A stretch of DNA of 64,000 bases from NCBI RefSeq assembly GCF_014633365.1, contig NC_068344.1, forward strand, positions 37,570,670 to 37,634,669, in the 5' to 3' direction. The position numbers and the translations under genes are program-made. Within the stretch, counting starts at the first letter, position 1; the number at the start of each line of letters is the position of its first letter. This document shows positions 25,301 to 37,300 of this stretch, one piece after another. The notes under the pieces were generated by a model, which saw only the letters and a list, made by a program, of their open reading frames with translations, was not told the DNA's origin and did not search any database. The stretch is from Diospyros lotus. Lineage: Eukaryota; Streptophyta; Magnoliopsida; Ericales; Ebenaceae.

Positions 25301-28300
25301 CTCATTGCTTGTTCGTTTGTCCCTGTTGCTGCCCACAGAAAATGCAGCCTTCTTTGGTTGCCATTGAGGCTCCCTTTCAGCCGAAAATGAAGCATTCTTG
25401 AGTTGCAATTGAGACTCCATGGGACTCCTTCGTGCACTACTCCTCCTGGCCAAAATCTCACTGGCTGGAAAAGAAATAGGCCAAGAAACAGCAGCTCTTT
25501 CCATCCTAATTACCTTCTGTAACTGCCTCACCCAATCACCTCTAAAATTGATCCAATAAGTGGCAAATTGCAGCCACTGTTATGCTTCAAGACCAAATCT
25601 ATTGTAACAGCAGAAAAAATTGCACACTTACAGCAACTTGATCAGCCTTCTAAAGTCCCCTAGGCCTACCAATTCTCTTGACTCGCCTACTGCAATGATT
25701 CCCTTGTCACAATCGACAAGGTTATACACAACCCACTCACACAATTCAACACCGCAACCTCCAAAACTCAGCGGGAGTCTCTCTACCCAGCTGGTATACT
25801 GTATTGAAAATGCAGAAATTACAGCAAACAATAGAAGAACCCAGAAGAAGATGAGAGAAGAAGGAGAATTACAGAGACGCGAGGTGAGAACAGTCAGGTT
25901 CGACAACTATTCACGTGGTTTCTCCTTAGCTAACAGACTATTTATACCTTTTTCCTTAGAGCGCATCTGCAAAAAGAATATAAAATGTAATACAATAGAT
26001 GTAATAAACGAATAAGACGGCACCGTTTAGTCCGAAGGCGTTCGAGACAAAAATTGATCAATTCCGCTGCTTCCGATTTCTTCTCTTCCCTTTCCCCATC
26101 CAATCCTTGAGCAATCCAGCTGGGCCTTCCAGATTGGCTGGTGGACCCACGTGACATCCCTCCCCCTTACCATAACCTTGTCCCCAAGGTTCGAAGTTTG
26201 GAAATTTCTTCAATATTTCTTCAGCTGATTCCCAGGTGGATTCTTCGAGACTACGATTCTTCCATTTAATCAGCCATAAGATCACCTTGCCCCTCCTTTT
26301 CGGTAAGTCCTTTGCTTGTAAGATTTCCTCAGGGTAAAATACTATGTCTTGGCTTGGATCTGCAGTTGGGAGTGCAGCCACTTTTACTGCTTGGTCTCCT
26401 ATTTTCTTCTTGAGAAGAGAGACGTGAAAAATGGGGTGTATTTTAGCTGTCTCAGGGAGGGCTAATCTGTAGGCCACTGCTCCAACCTTTTCTGTGATTT
26501 CATAAGGGCCATAAAATCTGGGGCTGAGTTTGTGATTCACTCTTTTGGCCAAGGACTGTTGCTGATAAGGGTGCAACCTCAGATACACCCATTCTCCTAC
26601 CTGAAATTCTCTTTCTATTCTTTTTCTGTCTGCATAGAACTTCATTCTAGATCGTGCTTGTCCCAGACTCTCCTTAAGCTTCTTATCCATCTGATACCTT
26701 TCCTGTAATACGTCTTCAACTGAGGCTACCTTTGTCTGCTGATAAGGCCCCAAAGCCAAATGAGGTGGAGGAAAACCATATAAGGCTTCAAAAGGGGTTC
26801 TTTGGATTGCAGTGTGATGAGTGGTATTGTACCACCACTCTGCTAATGATAGCCACTTAATCCATGTCTTAGGCTGAGCATACGACATACATCTCAGGTA
26901 TAATTCCAAGCACTGATTGAGTCTCTCTGTCTGGCCATCCGTCTGGGGATGGTAGGCTGAGCTCATTTGTAGTTTAGTCCCCAAAAGTTTGAATAACTCT
27001 TGCCAAAAGATACTAGTGAACACTTTATCTCTATCTGAAACAATACTCTGAGGGATGCCATGTAATTTACCAATGTTGTCCAAGAATATTAGTGCTATTT
27101 TCTTGGCAGTGTAAGGGTGCTGCAGTGCTATAAAGTGGCCATATTTGGTAAGCCGGTCCACAATCACTAGTATAACTGTTTTGCCCTCAGAGGAAGGTAA
27201 GCCTTCAATAAAATCCATAGAGATGTGACTCCACGGTTGTGTAGGTTCTGGTAGAGGTTGGAGTAGGCCAGGGTATGGTACATGCTCATTTTTACACCTC
27301 TGGCAGACCTCACATTGCAGCACTATTTTCTTAATGTCTTGGGTCATTCCAGGCCAGTAAAATTGTTGCTTGGCTCTGTGGATACTTGCTTGTATCCCTG
27401 AGTGTCCCCCTTCTTGCGAATCATGTATGCATTGTATAAGCTTCTGTCTGATTTCCCCACTAGCACCAATGTATAGTTTCCCTTTGTACCTTAGAACTCC
27501 ATTGTGATATTTATAGTTAGTAGCTGCATTAGAATCCAAGGTTAGTGACTGGATAATGTTACTGGCAGCCTGGTCTCCCTCATAACTTTCTATAACCTCT
27601 TGTACCCAAGCTGGAATATGTGTTGTAACAGCATTGCATTCTTCAACAATCTCAAATCTCCTGGAAAGGGCATCTGCAACACAATTCTCGGTCCCTTTCT
27701 TATATTGGATTTCATAATCGAGCCCCATTAGTTTGGTCAACCACTTTTGTTGCAAAGGAGTGGTGATTCTCTGTTCAAGAAGGAATTTGAGAGATTGATG
27801 ATCAGTTTTTATTACAAAATGATGCCCTTCTAAGTAATGTCTCCATTTACTAACTGCAGACACCAAAGCTAACAATTCCTTCTCATATATGGACAGCCCC
27901 AATTTTCCAGGGCCAATGGCTGTACTGTAATAGGTTATAGGTCTTCCTTTCTGCATCAGAACAGCCCCTAAACCACCATAGCATGCGTCAGTTTCCACTG
28001 TGAATGGGAGATCAAAGTCAGGCATAGCTAGTACAGGGGTTGTGCTCATGGCTGTTTTGAGATGGTTAAAAGCTGATTCAGTAGCCTCACTCCAAATGAA
28101 GCCATCTTTCTTCAGTAGATCCGTTAAGGGCTTAGCCAACGATCCATAACCTCGAACAAACCTTCTATAATATCCAGTGAGCCCCAAAAAACCCCTGAGC
28201 TGCTTCAAGTTCTTGGGAATAGGCCAATTCTGCATAGCTTCTATCTTTGTAGGATCAGCAGACACTCCATGTTGATTAATGATATGGCCCAAATACTCAA

Positions 28301-31300
28301 CTTGTGTCTGCCCAAAACTACATTTACTGAGTTTGGCAAACAGCTGATTCTCCCTCAGCACCCTTAATACAATCCTTAGATGGTTGCAGTGGCTCTTAAT
28401 ATCTGAACTATACACCAGTATATCATCAAAAAATACCAAAACAAATTTTCTCAAGTAACTTTGGAAAACCTTGTTCATTAAACTTTGGAAAGTGGCAGGA
28501 GCATTGGTCAGCCCAAATGGCATGACCTTAAATTCATACAACCCCTGGTGAGTTCGAAAAGCTGTTTTATATACATCCTCCCTTTTAACCCTGATCTGAT
28601 GATATCCAGCCCTGAGGTCTATCTTAGAAAAACACTTAGCCCCATTTAATTCATCCAATAATTCATCTATCATTGGCATTGGATATTTGTCTTTGATGGT
28701 TAATTGGTTTAATTGTCTATAATCAACACAAAACCTCCAGGTACCATCTTTTTTTTTAACCAGTAAAACAGGAGAAGCAAATGGGCTGCTACTAACCTGG
28801 ATGACCCCTGAGTCCAGCATCTCTTGTACCAGTCTCTCCACTTCTGTTTTCTGTACAAAAGGGCACCTGTATGGTCTCAATTTAAAAGGTTGTGCCCCTT
28901 CTTTAAGCAGAATCTGATGCTCATGGCACCTTTCAGGGGGCAAGCCTGTTGGAGTTGAAAAGACATCTTCAAATTCATCTAGAATTGGTTTGATATCTTC
29001 AGGCACAACTGTTAACTCTTCTCCTGCTAGTGAATACAGCTGAGCCATTATGCCATATTCATGGTTCTTCAACCAAGCTTCTAACTCCACACCAGTCATC
29101 ATTGCAATTTTGCTACTATTTTCCCTCCTGAAGGTTACCGTTTCTCCTTTATATTTGAAACTCATATAGCCCTCTGCAAAGTCACAAGTAATTGGCCCAT
29201 ATTGGCTCAGCCAGTTAACCCCTAACACCATGTCACTTCCCCCCAAGTTTAGGGTTCTTAACTGAAATTGGAAATCATAATTTTGCATCTGCCAGCAAAT
29301 GGGTTGGTACATAATCCTGCTTTCTAATTTTTCACCATTGGCCACTCTCACAATCATAGGATTGTTCTTTTTGATCGTATACCCTAATGCTTTCACTAAC
29401 TTCTCATCAATGAAGCTATGTGTGCTTCCACTATCAATCAAAATTGATACCCTCCTGCCTTTCACCCTCCCCTGTATTCTGATGCACTCATGTTTAGTAT
29501 TCCCCCACAAAGCATTCATAGAAATTTGCATCAATTCCTCAGTGTCATTCTCACCATCAGAACCTTCTTCCCCTGGTTCTGGTTCTTTCTCATTCTCCTC
29601 TTCATCTACAACAATGAAATTCAGCATTCTGTTCTTACAAACATGATCTGGTGTGTATTTCTCATCACACTTAAAGCACAGTCCTAGGCTTCTTTTGGTC
29701 TGAATATCGGTTGGGGTAATGGTTTTGTATTTATTTGTTGGGTTTAGTGAGCTGGTGGGGTTTGGTTTTTGGGCAGCGTTGAAATTTTGAGTGCAGGGGG
29801 AGTTTGGTTTCTGAGAGGGGTAAGTTTTTAAAGGTAGGGTTGGCTTCTGAGGTCTGGAATTTCTGGATAAGGCATGGATGGTTGTTTCTTGTAAAAGGGC
29901 AATCTCAAAGGCTTGGGATAATGAGTGGGGTTTCATTATCTTCACCATGGACTTGATTTCCTCCCGGAGTCCACTGGTGAAGATTGATATGTAATAGCTC
30001 TCAGGCAAGTGGGGTAGAGTCATCATGACTTGTGCCTTTAATTCCTCAAATAGCTCCTGATATTCACTCACTCCACTTTTTTGTTTGATTTTACTAAAGG
30101 CCTCAATTACTTCTTCTCCCGTGGTCTCTGCGAACCTCTTACACACCTCCGTTGCAAATACTCCCCAGCTAGCATTGGGATGACTAGCTATAAAACTATG
30201 AAACCATATGTCTGCTTTACCCCTTAGGTACATCTCAGCTATGCCAACTCTCAAGTCATCAGGCACTTGATGAATTTGAAAATATTTTCTGGCCTTCCGC
30301 AGCCATTCCCTAGGCCCCTCCCCATTAAAATAAGGGAAATCTATTTTAGGTAGCTTAATATTCATCCTACCATCAGATTTGCCAGAAGTGTAATAAGAAT
30401 TACCAGGAGCTGCAGCCAGAATTCCAGTTCCAGAGAAGCAAGGCGAACCGGATGCTTCTTCCATCTTCTCCTTTCCATTTCCCTTTCCATTAGCCATTTG
30501 AGCCATCATTGAGAGAACAGATTCATATTTATCTGCCGTATCAGCCATCCTCTTATTCATTTCCGCTATGGCTCCTTCGATTGTATCAAGTCTCCCAGTT
30601 ATTCTTTCATCTACAGCCTTCACAGAGTTCTTCACATCCTGGAAGGCTACTTCCAGTTCACTGATCTCCTTATCGTATCTCTTAAAGTGTTCTTCCATGG
30701 CCTTGCTTCTGGTTTCCATATCCCTATCAGATCTGAACCGCTCTGATACCAATTGTCACAATCGACAAGGTTATACACAACCCACTCACACAATTCAACA
30801 CCGCAACCTCCAAAACTCAGCGGGAGTCTCTCTACCCAGCTGGTATACTGTATTGAAAATGCAGAAATTACAGCAAACAATAGAAGAACCCAGAAGAAGA
30901 TGAGAGAAGAAGGAGAATTACAGAGACGCGAGGTGAGAACAGTCAGGTTCGACAACTATTCACGTGGTTTCTCCTTAGCTAACAGACTATTTATACCTTT
31001 TTCCTTAGAGCGCATCTGCAAAAAGAATATAAAATGTAATACAATAGATGTAATAAACGAATAAGACGGCACCGTTTAGTCCAAAGGCGTTCGAGACAAA
31101 AATTGATCAATTCCGCTGCTTCCGATTTCTTCTCTTCCCTTTCCCCATCCAATCCTTGAGCAATCCAGCTGGGCCTTCCAGATTGGCTGGTGGACCCACG
31201 TGACATCCCTATACCTGCTGGAATCGCCGTCGGACTCCCCTTATCCAACCACTCAATTGCACTTCCAAAATCCAAGCTCAACCATTAAGAAATTGCCGAG

Positions 31301-34300
31301 AGTCAAGTGTATTCCTTCCGCTCGTTGGAATTCCCTAAATCACTGGAATTCACTGCTAGAATTGATAAAATGAATTTCTAATTCTCTCGCTCCGACCAAC
31401 ACTCACTGAATTTCAAACCGAGAGCCACCAAATGCACTGTCAGCACCACTTGGCCAAGTCGCCTCCAACCTCCCAAATAGATCGACTTAGCTATTCAATC
31501 CATTCCTTGTTGTGTCTAAGATTGCTTCCTACGATCCTTTGCGTTCAGTAGCCTTCGTCAATGGAACTCCTTCCAATCCCGATTGGGCGATATTTCCAAT
31601 CGGAGGTGTTCAATCTGTTAGCCCAAACTGCTGGACTCACCTCGGGTCCTTCCTCTAGTTCTGCCCAATCACCGACCGTTGAAAATGGCCGCGAACCCGC
31701 TGCACAATCGCCAGACCTACTGCAATTAACTCGGTTGCAACACTAACTTACTTGCCCGACCAAACCGCGATCGCTTGGAACTCCTGCATCAGTCGCTCAC
31801 GCCATTCGCGACCCACCTGGATGTCCACGTCACCTCCTTCGGCAGACTCCCCCACCAATCACGAATTCTCCTCTGTATTGATCGATGATGGGCTCAAGTC
31901 CCGTGGATCTTCGATTGTCTGTTCGTTCGTGGATCTTCTACTAATACCTTCAAATTCCGAACAGAAATGACAACAAATAATCGATCGGAATTCACCAAGG
32001 GAATCGTTGGGGCTGCTCGCCGTGGATTTCAGAAACCTGCTACGCAACTCTGCTTCTGAGATCACCCTCTTGAGTCGCACTATCCCGCCTGGAATCGCCT
32101 TGCTTCTAGAAAATCTCTTCCGATAATCGCTGGACGGTTGCAACTCTAAAAATCGCTCCAAGTTCTAATAACGATTGTCAAGATGCAACAATTGCTTCCA
32201 GACTAATTCCTTACTCACTAAAATGTCATCTCTGAATCGGATCGGAAAAAACCTCTCAACAGCCAAGAAGCACTGTTGGAATTCGTTTCCTGTGATCAAT
32301 TTACAGTGATCGAATGAACCGTTTTCGTCGAAATCTCAGTTGAGAACCAACACTAATCATTGTCCGCTTCACCCAATCACCGTCCAACACTCCAAATCTG
32401 CTTCGACTGCAATTTCCGATCACCCTAAACTGCTCTAGGAGTCGCTAGAAGTTTCGTCGGAATCGCCTGGCCCAGTCACCTTCAAATCATAGCTGCAACA
32501 GAATCACAGCCGAGGATGGTACGGCTCTGATACCAATTGTCATGAACCTAGAGCTCATAACAGGTTTAAGAAGTAATTGGGAAGGGATTGAATTGGAGAA
32601 GAAATCAGAATTGAAAGAGAACTGATAACAGAATGATTGGAGGAGGAAATGGAGCAGGAATGGGGGAAAGAAATCAGTAGAAAGGGAGAGAGTAATAGAG
32701 AGAAACGGAAGGGAGATTTAGAAAGAAATGTAAAGAGAAAAATCAGATATTCAATATCAATTTCAGCATATCTTATCCCATCCGTTTACATAGCCTTATA
32801 TAGGCATATTTGCTCCTAACTAACTGCATAACAGCACCCATGTGCTTCTAACCAATTGCTAAAATATCTAAAATATCTTCTAACAACTATTATCAACCTA
32901 TTACTATATTGCCCTTCTATAGATTCTTGGGCCATGACATATGGCTCCTCAACTTAAGTTCAAAAAAAGACCAGTTCAATAAGTTTATTCTACCAATAGT
33001 TTCCCAAATGATACCTCATTCCATATTTAAACAGAACAAGCACCAAACAATCACAGGAAGATCAGCATAACTTCCACAGCCATGAAGAGCTCATGATGGA
33101 AATAGACCCTTGCTCAGCAAAAAGAGTTATTCTGTATTGCTAACTAAAGGGATATAAAATTCTAATAAATTCTTTGTTCCTGTTTTTTCCAAGTATGCTA
33201 TTACTTGGAAAAAGAGATATTCTGTATTGCTAACTAAAGGGATATAAAATTCTAATAAATTCTTTGTTTCTGTTTTTTCCAAGTATGCTATTACCATAAT
33301 AAAATATGGAGCAAAATAAACTAAACTTCAAATTCATGATTACAAATTCATATATTGCAAAACTTGAATTAGAAAAGTGATCTGTGAGCATTTGGTATCC
33401 AGAAAGCCTTTGAAAACAAACAATGTTGAAAGCAGAAATTTAAAAGTACATATAGCATAAAACATTGGCAGATAACAATTAGCATGCAGACAACTAAGTG
33501 GATAAAAGTCTGGTTTCATAAAGGATAAATAATTTTGGATCAGAAGTGGTGTCTTTGGCTAAACAATTCAAAGTTAAACAGATGATGTAGAGAGCAAGTC
33601 TAAACAAATAATTTTTGGTTTCATTTTACAATAATATGATTGAACAGATGAAATTATTACTTTCATTAAGATGTGATGTGATGACGTGGTTGTATTAGCT
33701 TAGCAGTGGACAATTTTTTGTTTTTAAAGTAAGACTATTCTCAAATAGTATTATGGGGCATTGGAATAAACATGGTGTGGAACTATATCCAACTATCTTC
33801 TAAAGCCATTGCATTCCACAATTATTCAACAGTATGATGGGAAGACATTGGAATAGGTTGCTCACAGTCATTCCATGACAGTGGAAGAACTGATTTTAAA
33901 TTGCATATTTTAAATCAAAAACAGGGCCTTAATATCTCAGGTGCATGGTTTATATATTCTAATTAGCCCATCGAAAATAGTTACATGCTTCTATTTCCAA
34001 CCAAAATAATAAAATAAAATCCCTATGAAAGAACCAATATAAATTGCACGACAATTATATAATTAAAGAGCAGTTTCACAAATGAGTCTGGCCAGCACAA
34101 GCAACAAATCAGTGATTCTAAACCCAAAATACTTTGTAGTGATTTAAGTACCGCAGGCTGGGAAGATCCATAGCTGGATGGCTTCGAACTGAACAGTGAC
34201 GGGTAATTCATCCCACCAAAATGTGATGATATGGATGTCTCAACTGATCCAACTGACCCTGGGGAAGAACTACCAGATGACCTTTCATCTTCCTACAATA

Positions 34301-37300
34301 ATAAAGAAACATTATGAGCACAAAGCCTTATACGTATGGGACATGTTGTGGGTTATTTATCTACAAATATGAGCTAAGATGCATACCTCCATTTCTGAAG
34401 TCTCTAACAGTGTTTTTGCCCACATGTCATCATAACTGACTGAAGGTCTGGAAATAATGTTGTCCTCAACATCGGGGGCATCAGTACCAGCACCAGCAAG
34501 GAATTCATTAACCTAATATAAAACAAAATAATTTCATCTTTTGATCAAAATGAGAAATATTAACAAAGATCAAGAGATAAACATAGTAAACAACTTATAG
34601 CATCTAGAACAGGATAAGACAACGGCAATCAGTCTGGGTAGCACGTAAGAGTTATCAACTATGCTATCCTAGGTAACTTGTTTGGTTAGCCAATGGATGC
34701 TGATACATGTATGGGCTGATGACTTCAAATTTTACACCAAAAGAAAAAAGAAAAGAATGTGGATGCAGTGACAGCAGAGAGGTGTAAAAAACTGAAAAAA
34801 TAACATAAAAAAATAATATCCACAAATTACAAAGGATAAAACACAAATTTAACATTAAAAAATAGAAAAAATTCACAAGCGAAAATAGATAATCATTTAA
34901 TACACTCTTACAAATTAAAAACACCAATTTGACATGAAACCAAATTAGTTTTCAGACACCTAGATTCCTCTATAATTTTCATAACTTTGAACATCTCCAA
35001 CATTCATACAAATAGGCACTAAAGCACCCTTCCGCCACTTATCCAACACATCAAAAAGGATCCCATTAAATAACTTTGTTAACCAAAAAAATACCTCTTC
35101 TGCCATCAGTTATGAAACATGTAAGAGTTATTTTAAAATTATAAAAAAAAATGTACAAAAGAAAATCTAAACCAAACTTATTCATAGAATAAAACTCCCA
35201 TCAAATCAAACCCATCTTGCCACAGCAGAAGAATCTCATGGGAATGCATTCTGGTTGCAAAGGAAAAACCACAATAGCAGTTGTAACAATCATGAATAAA
35301 CCAGCCTTGCAGTTTATGCATTCTAAGGATGGGTGCATTCTGCCTTTTATGCATAAAGCAATTAAAATGCATAAACCGCCTTTGCAGTTTTTTTCATCTG
35401 CAAGAAAACTGCATTAAATGTTCAGAAAATTTAACCAAAAAAACAATAAATTTAGTACACACCAAGTAGAAACCATCAAAAGCAGCTTCTGTCTTTAGAC
35501 AAAACCTGTTCAGTCGTTTCTTCACAAATATTAAAACTGCAATAACAGTTTATGCCATTTTGATTAAAATGTATCATTTCAAGATTTTGTTGCTGCATTG
35601 AAAGAGACAATGAGTTTGATGTCACAAGGGAGTTTTGTTTTGAAAATAAATGTGATCTGTGCTTTAGCATGCAAATTTTTCTTATAAATAGTTTTAACGT
35701 TGAAAAAACTCGAACATGAAATTTCAATTTTCTTTCGAGTTACTAAGATGCCTAACACATTTTCTCCCACTTCATTAAATAACTTCAAGAAATACCCCTT
35801 CCATCTCTCTTTGTTCACTCCCTCAATTACAAGTACTTTTTACTTTTCGTCTTCTATGCATTTCACTTGGCACAAATCCCTTGTTTTTCTCTCTTGCCTG
35901 AATTAGTTTATATATATATATATATATATTGTATCTTTCTAAATCCTTTGTGTCATGTTGTAAATACAAATATTCATAAGCTTGACTTTGCTTCATTAAC
36001 TTCCTTCTTTGCTTCTTTTTTATTTAAAATATACTTCTTTAGGTTTTCTTCATTATGGCATGTTTGTGAGGTCTTGTAGCAAGCTCTATTAATTTTTGGT
36101 TTTTCTTGTTCCCCTTCATTCCACCACCAAAACTCTTTGGTTTGGAACTTTTCCCTTCAACTCTACTAGAACCAATTTTGGTATATTTCAAATAGGAGTA
36201 GTCATTTCAATCCATATTTGATTAGCCTCTGCTTAGTCCAATCTCTTCTGCCACATACTCATTCCTTGAAAATTGCCTGTTTTTCACCTTTTAAATGCCA
36301 CCAACTGATTCTTGGGCTTCAGGTATGATTTTTTCTCCATTTTTTCATATAGACATCAAGATCCATAAGTCTGTTGAGTGACCAGGCATTCTCCTGATAA
36401 AACTTTATAATCCATACAACATCAGCAGTCTGTCCTCTTGTTTCATAATAAAGTACTCTATTTGGATTGTTGATGAACCATTTTTATGTGATCAAGAGCT
36501 CATCCTGATCCTTAAACCTAGTTTTGGCTATGATAAACCCATATGCTGTGGAAAAATCCAAAAGAGCTTTACCCTTAGTATTTGTTTCTCTAAATCCATA
36601 CCAACCTCCATATACAACTATATAATGATCTTCTCTCCTCTAGGATTAATTGTATCAATCCCTCAAAATCTTCCCAAAGTTTAGTCTTTATTTCTTCTCC
36701 TACCCAACTTCCGGGGCATATGTCCTAACAATATTCATAATCTCTTCTTCTAGAACAACTTTAGCTACAATAATCCTATCTCCTATTCGTTTCACATCAA
36801 CTAGCCCATCTATTAAAGTCTTACCCATAATAATCCTCACCCCATTCCTTTACAATCCACCCTAAGTACCAAAGTTATGTCCAGGTTCTGTTGACATTTT
36901 TGCCTTCTCCCCTACCCATCTCGTCTCTTAGAAGCACATATTATTAATATTTTTCCTAATCATCAAGACCACCACTTCCATAGATTTTCCCATCAAAGTA
37001 CTGAAATTCCACAATCCAATCCTAAATCTATGATGAACTAACTTCTTTACACACATCCGTCCATGAAAATGTGAGAAACCTTGCAGATTTAACACTACAT
37101 CCAAGCGTCAATGCAGCGGCCTTAGCTCCTTTTTCACTGCACTCAAGCAATACAGTGCATCATTAGAGGGCTATACCCTAATTATTTTTGCATTTGTCTA
37201 GAATTCATGTTTGGTTCAACAAGTTTTATATTGTCTATCAACTACCTAACACAACCCTCCTCAATTCATGTTCACTTCAACAAGTTTGATATTGTCTATC

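Larger units (their letters stand above)
25705..31205 (-). mobile_element. Young, apparently complete Ty3/gypsy chromovirus (Reina-like size)
   Basis: 5501 bp with 452-bp LTRs at 25705-26156 (3') and 30754-31205 (5'), flanked by the 5-bp duplication TCCCT (25700-25704 and 31206-31210). Comparing the LTRs by eye, I see one difference (CCGAAGGCG against CCAAAGGCG), so insertion was recent. The primer site TGGTATCAGAGC (tRNA-iMet type) lies next to the 5' LTR, and a polypurine tract GGTAAGGGGGAGGGA (26157-26171) next to the 3' LTR. A single uninterrupted Gag-Pol frame fills the interior. The chromodomain, the small size and the short LTRs fit the Reina clade of chromoviruses, but clade placement needs an RT tree. 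Confidence 0.92.
23939..32939 (-). mobile_element. Non-autonomous LTR retrotransposon, copy 1, interrupted by a chromovirus
   Basis: LTRs at 23939-24318 (3') and 32538-32939 (5') are flanked by the 5-bp duplication TATGG (23934-23938 and 32940-32944). On the minus strand, the primer site TGGTATCAGAGC follows the 5' LTR and a purine tract (AAGGAGCGGGGAAT) precedes the 3' LTR. Without the 5.5-kb chromovirus inserted at 25705-31205, the interior is about 2.7 kb. It shows no gag, protease, RT, RNase H or integrase motifs, only a long leader and one unrecognised reading frame near the 3' LTR. It needs enzymes supplied in trans. A second copy is at 54352-58398. Confidence 0.85.
23576..34151 (-). 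other. 10.6-kb TASH3 intron carrying a nested retrotransposon pair
   Basis: The flanking exons (34152-34292 and 23504-23575) join in phase 0. About 9.0 kb of the intron is the nested element 23939-32939, which begins only about 360 bp downstream, in gene order, of the intron's far end. All retroelements in it lie in the same (sense) orientation as the host gene. The remaining 1.6 kb is ordinary AT-rich intron with a 90-bp tandem duplication at 33121-33300. Confidence 0.8.

Noticed and set aside
25628..26157. Open frames around the chromovirus LTR (duplicated at 30647-31281).
   Set aside because: They are present because the LTR is present twice. They are not genes.
30720..30752. Start of the chromoviral Gag-Pol at the first open codon (30752).
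   Set aside because: That codon is TTG and overlaps the primer binding site. The first ATG in frame is at 30719.
31561..31746. Plus-strand frame shared with 57112-57300.
   Set aside because: Antisense to both non-autonomous elements and conserved only because the leader is. No motif.
23939..32939. One 9-kb autonomous retrotransposon.
   Set aside because: The gag-pol belongs to the inner element, which has its own LTRs and TCCCT duplication. The outer LTRs belong to a different, gag/pol-less family.
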